From Rubrivivax sp. (GTDB lineage Bacteria; Pseudomonadota; Gammaproteobacteria; Burkholderiales; Burkholderiaceae_C), in assembly GCA_016790435.1 (NCBI GenBank), contig JAEUPE010000116.1, positions 1-49,542 on the forward strand: 49,542 nt of DNA. Reading direction: 5' to 3'. Each line of letters begins with the position of its first letter. Position 1 is the stretch's first letter. The notes below the pieces were generated by a model. It worked only from the letters and a program-made list of their open reading frames with translations. It ran no database searches and was not told the DNA's origin. The position numbers and the translations under genes are program-made. Shown here one piece after another: positions 1 to 7,805 of the stretch.

Positions 1-762
1 GTCTCCATCCACTGTGCGGCCGGCTCCGAGGCGCAGCTCGAAGCCGAACTGTTCGGCACGCCCGCGGCACCGCCCGCAGGCGCACCGGGCGGCATCGGGC
101 GGGCCATGGGCGGCACGCTCTTCCTCGACGAGGTAGGCGAGCTGGCGCTGCCGCTGCAGGCCCGCCTGCTGCACGTCCTGCAGGCGGAGCCGGCCGGGGT
201 GCCGGGCCACGCGCGGCCCGTCCAGGGCGCCCCGGCGGTCGTCTGCGCCACGCAGCGGAACCTGCGGCAACTGGTCGAGCGCGGCACCTTCCGCGAGGAC
301 CTCTACTACCACCTCAACGGACTGGCCCTGCGCCTGCCCGCACTGCGCGAGCGCAGCGACCTGCCGACGCTCGTGCGTCGCGGGCTCGAAGCGGCAGATG
401 GCACGTGCCACCGCGAACTGGCGCCGGACGTGCAGGCGCTCTTCGCAAGCCACAGCTGGCCAGGCAACGTGCGCCAGCTCTTCAACGTGCTGCGTGCGGC
501 CTGCGCCGTGGCCGGCAGCGCCGCGACGATCGTGCGGGCGCACCTGCCGGACGACGTCCTCGAGGAGACCGAACGGCGCTCGGGCGCATCCGCCGCGGCC
601 ATGCCTGCACCGACCGCCGGAGTCCGGCTCGAAGACCTCGAGATCGAACTGATGCGGCGCACGCTGGAGGCCGCGGGCGGCAACATCTCCGAAGCCTCGA
701 AGCGGCTCGGCATCAGCCGCAACACGATCTATCGCAGGCTGCGCTGGAAGCGGCCGACCTGA
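1..762 (+). CDS. AcoR-like sigma-54-type transcriptional regulator, C-terminal part (cut by window start)
   Basis: The frame is open from base 1, so the N-terminal sensory part lies outside the window. What remains is the second half of an AAA+ activator domain (ELFG, then GGTLFLDE as Walker B, then FREDLYYHLNGL and LPALRER as the sensor regions) and a C-terminal Fis-type helix-turn-helix (NISEASKRLGISRNTIYRRL, the last 25 residues or so). The linker composition and the NGLALRLP segment resemble the AcoR family, which controls acetoin or alcohol catabolism genes. Oddly, the stretch between ELFG and GGTLFLDE is short and Pro/Ala/Gly-rich. The GAFTGA loop that touches sigma-54 is not there, so sigma-54 activation is doubtful even though the fold looks conserved. 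An in-frame ATG at 106 is internal to the domain and not the start. Confidence 0.85.
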   Translation, partial: VSIHCAAGSEAQLEAELFGTPAAPPAGAPGGIGRAMGGTLFLDEVGELALPLQARLLHVLQAEPAGVPGHARPVQGAPAVVCATQRNLRQLVERGTFREDLYYHLNGLALRLPALRERSDLPTLVRRGLEAADGTCHRELAPDVQALFASHSWPGNVRQLFNVLRAACAVAGSAATIVRAHLPDDVLEETERRSGASAAAMPAPTAGVRLEDLEIELMRRTLEAAGGNISEASKRLGISRNTIYRRLRWKRPT

Positions 763-875
763 AAGGCTTGGCGCCGCGGGCGCGCTGAACGCTTCGACGC
801 CTCGCCGAGCGGCCATCCGCCAAGGCTCTGCCTTGTGTCAGTCCGCGCGCAAGGCGACGGTCGCAGAATCGCTGC

Positions 876-2432
876 ATGCCAGTCCCCCCCGACCCCGCCG
901 CGCCGCGGGCCCAGAGGCCCGCTCCACCCCCGGCCAACGCAGCGGCTGGCCTGCCCGTGCCGGAACGGCTGCGCTCGCTGCTCGCCGCACTCGCGCAGGG
1001 CCTGCTCGAGCGTGACGAAGCCGTGCACCTGGCCCTGCTCGCGGCGCTGGCCGGCGAGCATGTGCTGCTCATCGGACCGCCCGGCACGGCCAAGAGCGCG
1101 CTGGCGCGGCGCCTGCATGGCGCCTTCGCCGGCGTGCGCTACTTCGAGCGCCTGCTGACGCGCTTCTCCACACCGGAGGAGCTGTTCGGCCCCTTGTCGC
1201 TGAAGGCGCTCGAACACGACCGCTACGAGCGGCTGACCGAGGGCTTCCTGCCCACCGCGGGGATCGCCTTCCTCGACGAGGTGTTCAAGGCCAACTCGGC
1301 GATCCTCAACGCGTTGTTGACGCTGCTGAACGAGCGCCTGTTCGACAACGGCACGGAGCGCGCGCCCGTGCCGCTGGTGGCCGTGGTGGCGGCCAGCAAC
1401 GAGGTGCCGGCCGACGAGGCGCTGCACGCCTTCTACGACCGCTTCCTCGTGCGCGTGCCGGTGGCGCCGGTGGGCGACGCGGCGTTCGGTGCCTTGCTGG
1501 CGCTGCCGGAAGTCGATCGAGCGGCGCCGCCCGAGCCGCTCAGCACGGCCTCGAACGTACCTGCGCCCGCCCCGCTGACCGCCGCGGAACGCGCCGCGGT
1601 CGCCCGGGCCGCCCGCGCCATCGAGCTCGGCGCGGACTTCGTGGCCGCTTGCACGGCGTTGCGCGCATGGCTGGCTTCGCGAAACGTCGCGCTGTCGGAC
1701 CGCCGCTGGCGGCAGATCGTCGGCCTCGCGCGCGTGGCCGCCGCGACCGAGGGCCGCGTCGCGCTCGACGCCATGGACCTGTGGCTCACCCCCTACGTGG
1801 GCAGCGCCGTGCCGGCCGACGTGCCGGCCCTGATGGCCTGGTTCGAGGACACCGTGCTCGGCGCGTCGCCCGCCGCCGCGCCATGGCTCGAGCGCGCAGT
1901 GCAGGCGTTCGAGAAGCAGTTGGGCATCGAGCAGCAGATGCCGGCCGAAACCGCCACGGGCGACGACACCGCCGGCAAGCTGGCGCTGGCACGCGCCATC
2001 GGGCTCTCGCAGCGGCCCGAGGACGGCAGCGAGGGCGGCGCCGGCCAGGGCATGCAACGCATCGTTTCGCAACGGCTCGAGGCACGCATGCACAAGCACT
2101 GGGGCGCCCACCACGTGCAGGCCCGCGTCGCGCAGGTGGCCGAGATCGAGGCGCAGGTGGCCGCGGCCGAGGCCCCCCTGCGCGACGCTCGGCAGTCGCT
2201 CGCCGCGGCCACGTCGGTTCGCCTCTGGCTGCCACCGGCGCTGGTGCGCCGCTGGCTGGCGCGGCACGATGCGGCGCTGGCCCTGCTGGCCGACTTCGCT
2301 GCGCGCCTGCGCGCCGTGCGCGACGGATTCGCCGCGCTGCCGATCGACGACGCGCTGCCGGGCGACACGCCGCCACCGGTGACTTTCGATGCCGCCGACG
2401 TGGCCGAAGCGGCCGAAGCCGCGGCGAACTGA
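876..2432 (+). CDS. ravA: MoxR-family AAA+ ATPase, RavA-like
   Basis: A 518-aa AAA+ ATPase of the RavA branch of MoxR proteins. Walker A is GPPGTAKS (residues 67-74). It is followed by the subfamily-typical FSTPEELFGPLS segment, Walker B FLDEVFKANSAILN and the sensor-1 segment VVAASNEVP. The C-terminal third is Ala/Arg-rich and helical, and may play the part of the RavA LARA region. RavA-type ATPases work with a VWA-domain partner as chaperones for metal or respiratory enzymes. The partner is the next gene, 29 bp downstream, so the two form an operon. The start at 876 gives the expected N-terminus; the first 25 residues are Pro/Ala-rich and a slightly later start cannot be excluded. RavA of E. 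coli has 498 residues. Confidence 0.88.
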   Translation: MPVPPDPAAPRAQRPAPPPANAAAGLPVPERLRSLLAALAQGLLERDEAVHLALLAALAGEHVLLIGPPGTAKSALARRLHGAFAGVRYFERLLTRFSTPEELFGPLSLKALEHDRYERLTEGFLPTAGIAFLDEVFKANSAILNALLTLLNERLFDNGTERAPVPLVAVVAASNEVPADEALHAFYDRFLVRVPVAPVGDAAFGALLALPEVDRAAPPEPLSTASNVPAPAPLTAAERAAVARAARAIELGADFVAACTALRAWLASRNVALSDRRWRQIVGLARVAAATEGRVALDAMDLWLTPYVGSAVPADVPALMAWFEDTVLGASPAAAPWLERAVQAFEKQLGIEQQMPAETATGDDTAGKLALARAIGLSQRPEDGSEGGAGQGMQRIVSQRLEARMHKHWGAHHVQARVAQVAEIEAQVAAAEAPLRDARQSLAAATSVRLWLPPALVRRWLARHDAALALLADFAARLRAVRDGFAALPIDDALPGDTPPPVTFDAADVAEAAEAAAN

Positions 2433-2461
2433 GCCCGCCAGCCGAAAACCGGACCGAGACC

Positions 2462-4033
2462 GTGAGCGCCCTGCCGTTCGCCACCGATGGCTCCGTCAAG
2501 GAGCGGCCCGCCGCTGGCGCCGAGCCCGCGGGCCCCTTCGACCCCCCCTACGACCGCTTGGCGGAGCTGCCTCGCAGCGTGTGGCTGGGCGCGCTGATCA
2601 CCTCCGCGGGCACGCGCGAACAAAGGCTCGTTCAGTCGAGGGACTGGTTGCGGGCCCTGCTCGCAGGCGCGTTGCCCGATCCCGCGCTGGACTTCGGCGA
2701 GCCGGAGGCCGCCGGCCCCCTGCGCCTGCTCGTCGGCGAGCTCGGCCTGCCCGCGTTGGCCCGCGGGGTGCCGACCCTGGCCGAGCAGGTGCTGCGCACG
2801 CTGCTCTGGCATCTCGACCGCCTGAACGACCTGCAGCCACGCCTGGCGCGCGCGGCGGCCATTGCGCAGGTGGCAGCCGAGTTCCGCGAGGCCTGGCGCA
2901 TCGAGACTGCGGGCCTCGAAGACGAGTTCGTCCTGCTGCGCGACCTGGCCGATGGCGCGCACCTGCACTGGGACCGGCTCGGCGGCCAGCTGCGCAGCCG
3001 CGAGTGGCAGACCGCGCGCCGCGCCGCCGACCGCCTGGCGCGCATGCCGGCGTTGGCCGAGCTGCTGCAGCGGCTGGGGCGCAGCGAGCCGCGGCACGGC
3101 GTGGCACCGCGACGCGCGCCGAGGGCGGGCACCGGGCCACGGCCGGTGCCGCTGCGCCCGGTCGAAACCCGCATCGCCGGCGCACCCGGCGAACTCACCG
3201 GCATCCGCTTCGCCGCCAGCCTCGAACGCATGCTGCCGGCCGAAGCGGCGCTGCTGTGCCACCCCGTCGGGCGGCGCCTCTGGCGCGCGCGCCACGCCGA
3301 GGGCCGCCTGCTCGCCCATGACACCGAAGCCCGGCTCGTCGACTGGCGCTCCGACCCCGAAGGCGCGCATCGCGCCCGCGCCGACGAGGCGCCGCCGGAA
3401 CCGCTCGGCCGCGGGCCGATCGTCCTGTGCCTCGACACCTCGGGCTCGATGCGCGGCGCGCCGGAGAACATCGCCAAGGCCGTGGCCATTGCCGCGCTGC
3501 GCGCGGCTCGCGCGGCCCGGCGGGGCTGCCGGCTGGTGGCCTTCGGTGGCCCGGGGGAGCTGCTGGAGCGCGACCTCGCCGGGCCTGGCGGCCTCGACGC
3601 GTTGCTGGAGTTGATGGGCTTGGCCTTCGACGGCGGCACCGACATCCAGACGCCCATCGAGCGCTCGCTCGAACGGGTGCACGAGGCCGACTGGGCGAGC
3701 GCCGACCTGGTGATCGTCAGTGACGGCGAGTTCGGCTGCGTGCCCGCCACCCTCGCCCGCCTGGACGAGGCGCGCGCCTCGCTCGGACTGGCCGTGCACG
3801 GGGTGCTCGTCGGCGACCGCGAGACGATGGGCATGATGGAGGTCTGCGACCAGATCCACTGGGTGCGCGACTGGCGCCGGCAGCTCGATGCAGACGAAGC
3901 CGCCGGCGCCCGCGTCGAAACGCTGCTGGCACGGCCGGTGCACAGCAAGAGCCTGACGGCGCTGTACTTCCCGAACGCGCTGTCCGCACGCGCGGCGCGG
4001 CACCGCGGCGACGGCGAAACGGGTTCGCGATGA
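2462..4033 (+). CDS. viaA: VWA-domain protein, ViaA-like partner of the RavA ATPase
   Basis: About 523 aa from the GTG at 2462. The open frame runs much further upstream, but only as an overlap with the ATPase gene. The C-terminal half is a von Willebrand A domain with a complete MIDAS signature: DTSGS at about residues 325-329, a conserved Thr in the GGTDIQTP segment, and the Asp of VIVSDGEFG. The N-terminal half is helical and resembles ViaA, the co-chaperone encoded next to RavA in enterobacteria. VWA proteins paired with MoxR ATPases recruit clients and help insert metals or assemble complexes. The stop codon overlaps the start of the following DUF364 gene by 4 bp (ATGA), which implies translational coupling. 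The exact start is uncertain because no strong ribosome binding site is visible. Confidence 0.85.
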   Translation: MSALPFATDGSVKERPAAGAEPAGPFDPPYDRLAELPRSVWLGALITSAGTREQRLVQSRDWLRALLAGALPDPALDFGEPEAAGPLRLLVGELGLPALARGVPTLAEQVLRTLLWHLDRLNDLQPRLARAAAIAQVAAEFREAWRIETAGLEDEFVLLRDLADGAHLHWDRLGGQLRSREWQTARRAADRLARMPALAELLQRLGRSEPRHGVAPRRAPRAGTGPRPVPLRPVETRIAGAPGELTGIRFAASLERMLPAEAALLCHPVGRRLWRARHAEGRLLAHDTEARLVDWRSDPEGAHRARADEAPPEPLGRGPIVLCLDTSGSMRGAPENIAKAVAIAALRAARAARRGCRLVAFGGPGELLERDLAGPGGLDALLELMGLAFDGGTDIQTPIERSLERVHEADWASADLVIVSDGEFGCVPATLARLDEARASLGLAVHGVLVGDRETMGMMEVCDQIHWVRDWRRQLDADEAAGARVETLLARPVHSKSLTALYFPNALSARAARHRGDGETGSR

Positions 4034-4863
4034 CCACCATCGGCGGCGACACCCTGGCCACCTTGCACGAGCTGGCGCCCCGGCTCGGCCACCCGCGCGT
4101 GCGCGCCATGCATGTGCCGCCACCACCGGCGGATGGCTCGCGGCGCGGCGAGTTTGCGGCACTCGAGCTGGAGGACGGCTCGGTCGGCCTGGCCTACGTG
4201 CTGCTGGGCGACACGCTGGCGCGCCTGCGCCGCGGCGAGGCCCCGCCCGTGGCCGGGCTCACCGCGCTGGAGGTGGCGCAGGCGATGGCCGGCCCGGCCG
4301 GGGTACCGCGCACGCTGGCCTGGGCGGCGGCCCAGGCGCTGGCCGCCAGCCTGATGCGTCGGGCGGGCTGGGCGCCGCCGCCTGCCGCCGATTCGCTGGC
4401 CGAGCTCTCCCCGGGCCCCGGCGACCACCTCGGCCTCGTCGGGCTTTTCGGCCCGCTGATGACGCGCCTCGTCGCCAGCGGCGCGCGCATCACGGTCATC
4501 GAGCTGCGGCCCGAGCTCGCCGGCCAGCACGAGGGTTACGAGGTCACGCTCGACACGGCGGCACTGCGCCGCTGCAACAAGGTGCTCGCCACCGGCACGC
4601 TGCTCATCAACGACACACTCGACGCGGTACTCGCGCACACGGGCAACGCCGAGCGCGTGGCACTCGTCGGGCCGAGCGTGGGCGGCCTGCCCGATGCCCT
4701 CTTCGCGCGCGGCGTGCATGTGCTCGGCGGCACCTGGGTGGAGGACCCGGCCGCCTTCGTGCAGGCGCTCGCCGCCGGGCAGGAGCGCGGTGGCGCTGCA
4801 CGCAAGTTCACGCTGACGCGCGAGCAGTGGCCGGGTTGGCGGCAGCTGCTCGAGCGCCTCTGA
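4030..4863 (+). CDS. DUF4213/DUF364 protein (putative heavy-metal chelation family)
   Basis: A 277-aa cytoplasmic protein. The N-terminal half (to about residue 100) matches the DUF4213 enolase-N-like fold. The C-terminal half looks like the DUF364 Rossmann-like domain: LGLVGLFGPLM as the glycine-rich strand-loop, ITVIELRPE, VLATGTLLINDTLDAVL, VALVGPSVGGLPDALFARGVHVLGG. Database annotation of this family as a heavy-metal chelation protein comes from structural genomics. No reaction has been established to my knowledge. It overlaps the VWA gene by 4 bp, so it is the third member of the ravA-viaA operon. This arrangement near tungstate uptake and a tungsten enzyme suggests a role in metal or cofactor handling, which is inference only. 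Confidence 0.8.
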   Translation: MTTIGGDTLATLHELAPRLGHPRVRAMHVPPPPADGSRRGEFAALELEDGSVGLAYVLLGDTLARLRRGEAPPVAGLTALEVAQAMAGPAGVPRTLAWAAAQALAASLMRRAGWAPPPAADSLAELSPGPGDHLGLVGLFGPLMTRLVASGARITVIELRPELAGQHEGYEVTLDTAALRRCNKVLATGTLLINDTLDAVLAHTGNAERVALVGPSVGGLPDALFARGVHVLGGTWVEDPAAFVQALAAGQERGGAARKFTLTREQWPGWRQLLERL

Positions 4864-4900
4864 GGATCGGCGTTCCGGCGCGCCCGGCGGCCGGCACCTT

Positions 4901-5290
4901 TCAGCGGCGACCGGGCGACCAGTGGCGCCACCGCTTGGGTGCGTGCGACGACAACGACGAGACGACCAGCAGGCACCAGAAGACGGCCAACGCGTGCCTG
5001 TCGGCCCACGTCACCCACGCCACGGCCAACAACTTGGCCAGGACCACGGCGCCCGCCAACTCGCGCACGGCCATGCGCCCGGCCCGCAGGTCTTGCACGA
5101 GCAACAACGTGCCGCTGGCCAAGACGACGATGCCGCTGGCCGAGCGCGCCAGCGGCGCCCCCATCAGGGCTGCGCCGAGCGCAACCACGCCCGCCAGGTG
5201 CACGGTGCGCAGCGCCAGCGCGAACCAGCGCTCGGCTTCGCCGCCGCGCCCAGGAGAGGGGTTCGAGGTGGTGGACTTGGGCGTGCGCAT
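4901..5290 (-). CDS. Small integral membrane protein of unknown function
   Basis: A protein of about 129 aa taken from the ATG at 5290; an ATG at 5314 would add eight residues. After a short polar N-terminus (about 20 residues) there are three or four hydrophobic segments: WFALALRTVHLAGVVALGAALMG, SGIVVLASGTLLLVQDL, LAGAVVLAKLLAVAWVTWA and ALAVFWCLLVVSSLSSH. The tail is basic (KRWRHWSPGRR), which suggests a cytoplasmic C-terminus. I do not recognise the family. It converges on the DUF364 gene with a 37-bp gap and diverges from the CRP-family regulator. The 216 bp between it and that regulator presumably carry both promoters. Confidence 0.65.
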   Translation of the reverse strand: MRTPKSTTSNPSPGRGGEAERWFALALRTVHLAGVVALGAALMGAPLARSASGIVVLASGTLLLVQDLRAGRMAVRELAGAVVLAKLLAVAWVTWADRHALAVFWCLLVVSSLSSHAPKRWRHWSPGRR

Positions 5291-5506
5291 GGCGAGGTTG
5301 TATCGCGTCGGCATCCTCTTCCAGGAGGAGGAGCCGGCCCGCCGAGCGCCGCCGGCACGGCCGCTTGGGATGGTGGAGCGCCCTCGGCGGTGACAGACTC
5401 GCGCCCCGCTGCCCGACCCTCGTCCGCCACGGGCGGGCGCCGGGCCCGGTTGCCAGCCAGCACGAACCCGCCGACACGCGAATCCGCCGACGCCAGCACC
5501 CGCGCC

Positions 5507-6265
5507 ATGGTCACCACCGACCTCGACCGCCCGGCCCCGGCCGCCTTGACGGGGCTGCGCTCGATCGCCTTGCTCGAGGGCCTCGGCGACGACGTGCTCG
5601 CCGAGGTGGCGCAGGCCTGTCGCTTCCAGCGCGTGCGCGCGCGCCAGACGGTGATGTCGCGGGCCGATGTCGAGCACGACTGCTGCTTCGTGCTCTCTGG
5701 CCGCCTGCGCGTGGTGGCGCTGTCGCCCGGCGGGCGCGAGGTCAGCTTTCGCGACGCCGCCGCCGGCGAGACGATCGGCGAGATGGCCGCGCTCGATGGC
5801 CGGCCGCGCTCGGCCACCGTGGTGGCGCTGCAGGAGTCGCTGCTGGCCCGCATGCGGCCCGCCGACCTGAAGGCCATGCTGCGCCGGCACTGGCCGATCT
5901 GCGAGCGCATGCTGCAGCACCTGGCCAGCACGGCGCGCACGCTCACCGAGCGCGTCTACGAGCTCTCGACGCTGAACGTGCAGCAGCGGCTGTGCGCCGA
6001 GCTGCTGCGCCTGGCCCTGGGCCACGATGGCGCGGGCAGCGAACGCGTGGTGCTGCGTCCCACGCCCAGCCACAACGAACTGGCCACGCGCATCAGCAGC
6101 TACCGCGAGCAGGTGGCGCGCGAGATGGCCGAGCTGGCGCGCCAGGGCGTCATCCACCGCGAACGGGAACACGACCCCGAGCGTGACCGCGAACGCGAGG
6201 TCATCGTCATCGAAGACGTGCGCCGCTTGGCCGAGCGCATCGAGGCCGCGCCGGCCATGGCCTGA
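5507..6265 (+). CDS. CRP/FNR-family transcriptional regulator
   Basis: A 252-aa regulator with an N-terminal cyclic-nucleotide-binding beta-roll. The phosphate-binding cassette is well kept (GETIGEMAAL, then RSATV, with Glu92, Arg101 and Ser102), so a cyclic nucleotide is a credible ligand. There is no N-terminal cysteine cluster, so it is not a classical FNR oxygen sensor. The dimerisation helix (about 115-150) is followed by a winged helix-turn-helix (HNELATRISSYREQVAREMAEL, about 189-210). The C-terminus is unusually rich in Glu, Arg and Asp. The ATG at 5507 is chosen because the longer upstream frame shows no conserved features. A palindrome of CRP type lies 37 bp after the stop codon and may be its binding site. 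Confidence 0.88.
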   Translation: MVTTDLDRPAPAALTGLRSIALLEGLGDDVLAEVAQACRFQRVRARQTVMSRADVEHDCCFVLSGRLRVVALSPGGREVSFRDAAAGETIGEMAALDGRPRSATVVALQESLLARMRPADLKAMLRRHWPICERMLQHLASTARTLTERVYELSTLNVQQRLCAELLRLALGHDGAGSERVVLRPTPSHNELATRISSYREQVAREMAELARQGVIHREREHDPERDREREVIVIEDVRRLAERIEAAPAMA

Positions 6266-6301
6266 GGCGGCGCGCGGCCGCGGCTGCGCCATCGAACGCA
6301 A

Positions 6302-6321
6302 CCTGTGCGCTGGCGCACAGG
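6302..6321. promoter_or_regulatory. CRP-type palindrome upstream of the BTAD regulator gene
   Basis: A perfect 9-bp inverted repeat around a 2-bp centre (CCTGTGCGC TG GCGCACAGG). The inner part TGTGC-N6-GCACA differs from the CRP consensus TGTGA-N6-TCACA by one base per half. It lies between the CRP-family gene and the BTAD regulator gene, about 85 bp before the latter's start, which is a usual operator position. Confidence 0.55.
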
Positions 6322-6405
6322 GCCGCTTCCCCCCTTCTGCCTAGACTGCCCCTGCCCGCCGACAAGAGCTCCCGGAGAGCCGCGGGCCAGCACAGGGGGA
6401 AGGTG

Positions 6406-7308
6406 ATGCTAGGCACGTTCACGATGGCAACGCAAACGGCCGCCGACGCGGCTGCCGCGCATGCGGGTTCTCTGCTCGCCCCGGCCACGCTGCTGGGCCG
6501 GGCTGGTGCCGATCCGGTCGCGCCGGCGCTCGCACTGCGCAGCGCGACACGCCTGGCCCCGGCGCTGACGGTGAAGATGCTCGACGGCTTCCGCGTCTGG
6601 CAGGGCACGGAGGCGCTGCCGGCGTTGCCGCAAGGCCGCGTGCGCGCGCTGCTGAAGCTGCTGCTGCTGCAACGTCGGCGCCCGATTTCGCGCGCCCGCC
6701 TGGCGGCGCTGTTCTGGCCCGAAGCCGATGCCGACAGCGCGCGCAACAACCTGCACGTGGCCCTGCACCGGCTGCGGCGCACGCTCGGCGGCGCGGCCCG
6801 GCTTCATCTCGGCGGCGAGGGCTACCAGCTCGTCACGCCGGGCGAAACCTGGCTGGACACCGAGCAGTTCGTGCAGCATGCCGAGGCCGGCCTGCACGAA
6901 GAGCAATCGGGCCACGCGCAGGAAGCCATCGCCCAGTACGAAGCCGCGCTGTCGCTGTACCACCGCGACCTGTTGGAGGAAGGCGAGTGGGAGTCGTCAC
7001 TGGCCGCCGACGCGCAGGCCCTGCGCGACCGGCTGAGCCAGGTGCTCGAGCGACTCCTGTCCCTGCGGGAGCAGCGCGCGGACTGGCACGGCTGCCTGCA
7101 GCATGCCCTGCGCCAGCTCGAGATCGATGCCTGCAATGAGTCGGTGCACCGGCGCATGATGCGGTGCTACTCGAGCCTGGGACAGATCCAGCTGGCCGAG
7201 CGCCAGTACCGGCAGTGCGTGCAGGTGCTGCGCGATCAGTTCGGCATCGGCCCGAGCGAAGAGACCACGGCCCTCTATCGGCGCATCGCCTCCCGCATGG
7301 CCGCGTGA
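6406..7308 (+). CDS. BTAD (SARP-like) domain transcriptional regulator
   Basis: A 300-aa cytoplasmic regulator. After a variable N-terminus of about 50 residues comes an OmpR/PhoB-type winged helix (VKMLDGFRVW..., GRVRALLKLLLLQRRRPISRARL, then ALFWPEADADSARNNLHVALHRLRRTL). A bacterial transcriptional activation domain made of TPR-like helices follows (about 150-298; QYEAALSLYHRDLLEE, RRMMRCYSSLGQIQLAERQYRQC). This layout is that of SARP-type activators, here without an ATPase extension. The start is the ATG at 6406, preceded by GGGGGA at proper spacing; a GTG directly before it and an ATG at 6424 are alternatives. Its targets are unknown. The two minus-strand small genes that follow are candidates by position. 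Confidence 0.8.
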   Translation: MLGTFTMATQTAADAAAAHAGSLLAPATLLGRAGADPVAPALALRSATRLAPALTVKMLDGFRVWQGTEALPALPQGRVRALLKLLLLQRRRPISRARLAALFWPEADADSARNNLHVALHRLRRTLGGAARLHLGGEGYQLVTPGETWLDTEQFVQHAEAGLHEEQSGHAQEAIAQYEAALSLYHRDLLEEGEWESSLAADAQALRDRLSQVLERLLSLREQRADWHGCLQHALRQLEIDACNESVHRRMMRCYSSLGQIQLAERQYRQCVQVLRDQFGIGPSEETTALYRRIASRMAA

Positions 7309-7323
7309 TTCGGCCGACCGGTG

Positions 7324-7402
7324 CATGGGTCAGCGGATTGGCGTGGCCGACCGACATGGACGGTCAGCAGGGCTGAGCGGCATGGGCGGCCAGCAGGACT
7401 GT
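7324..7402. repeat. Short imperfect direct repeats between convergent genes
   Basis: A motif of the form CATGGxCGGyCAGCAGG occurs at 7355 and 7381 (26-bp step), and a weaker version, CATGGGTCAGCGG, starts at 7324. The stretch lies between the 3' ends of two convergent genes. Its purpose is not evident. Confidence 0.35.
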
Positions 7403-7411
7403 GGCGGGGGA

Positions 7412-7636
7412 TCAGTGCAGCAACGGTGCCGGTGCCGGCGGTTCGGGCTCGACCTCGAGCGCGACGCCTGTCAGGCTGCCGCCCTGGTGAAAGGCCTCCT
7501 GGTCGCCCCGGCGCAGGATGCGCAGCCCCTGCGGGCCGTCTTCGACACAGCGATCGCAGATGCCGCAGGTGTAGCGCATGGTGTCGCGCTCCTCGTCCAG
7601 CGTGGCATGCATGACGTGCAGTGCGCGATGACCCAT
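7412..7636 (-). CDS. 74-aa protein with a CxxCxxC motif, unknown function
   Basis: A small soluble protein starting at the ATG at 7636, which has GGAG eight bases upstream. The N-terminal part is mixed (MGHRALHVMHATLDEERD). It is followed by YTCGICDRC, with Cys24, Cys27 and Cys30 spaced CxxCxxC, and then a Glu/Pro-rich tail (VALEVEPEPPAPAPLLH). Three closely spaced cysteines could bind zinc or an iron-sulfur cluster, but there is no clear fourth ligand. It lies downstream of the 148-aa gene on the same strand, separated from it by a strong hairpin, and converges on the BTAD regulator. I do not recognise the family. Confidence 0.6.
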   Translation of the reverse strand: MGHRALHVMHATLDEERDTMRYTCGICDRCVEDGPQGLRILRRGDQEAFHQGGSLTGVALEVEPEPPAPAPLLH

Positions 7637-7740
7637 GGTGATGCTCCTGCTCGGACGCCCGGCGTGTGGCTCATCCTGCGCCGGCGGCCCGCGAAGGCGC
7701 GGCGCCGGGCAGCGGAAGCGCATTCACGCCACCTCAGCAA

Positions 7741-7775
7741 GGCGGACCACCGCCCGTGGGGTGCGGTGGTCCGCC
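7741..7775 (-). terminator. Strong hairpin downstream of the 148-aa gene
   Basis: A perfect 13-bp stem (GGCGGACCACCGC paired with GCGGTGGTCCGCC) with a 9-base loop, 31 bp past the stop codon of the 7806-8252 gene. There is no clear T-run on either strand. It may be a terminator, or an mRNA-stabilising or processing structure that separates the two minus-strand genes. Confidence 0.55.
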
Positions 7776-7805
7776 CCTCCCGCCATCGCGGTCGAGGCTG
7801 GGCGC

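Noticed and set aside
729-2267. 512-codon minus-strand open frame
   Set aside because: It is antisense to the RavA-like ATPase gene and has no recognisable domain; its composition is that of a frame shadow.
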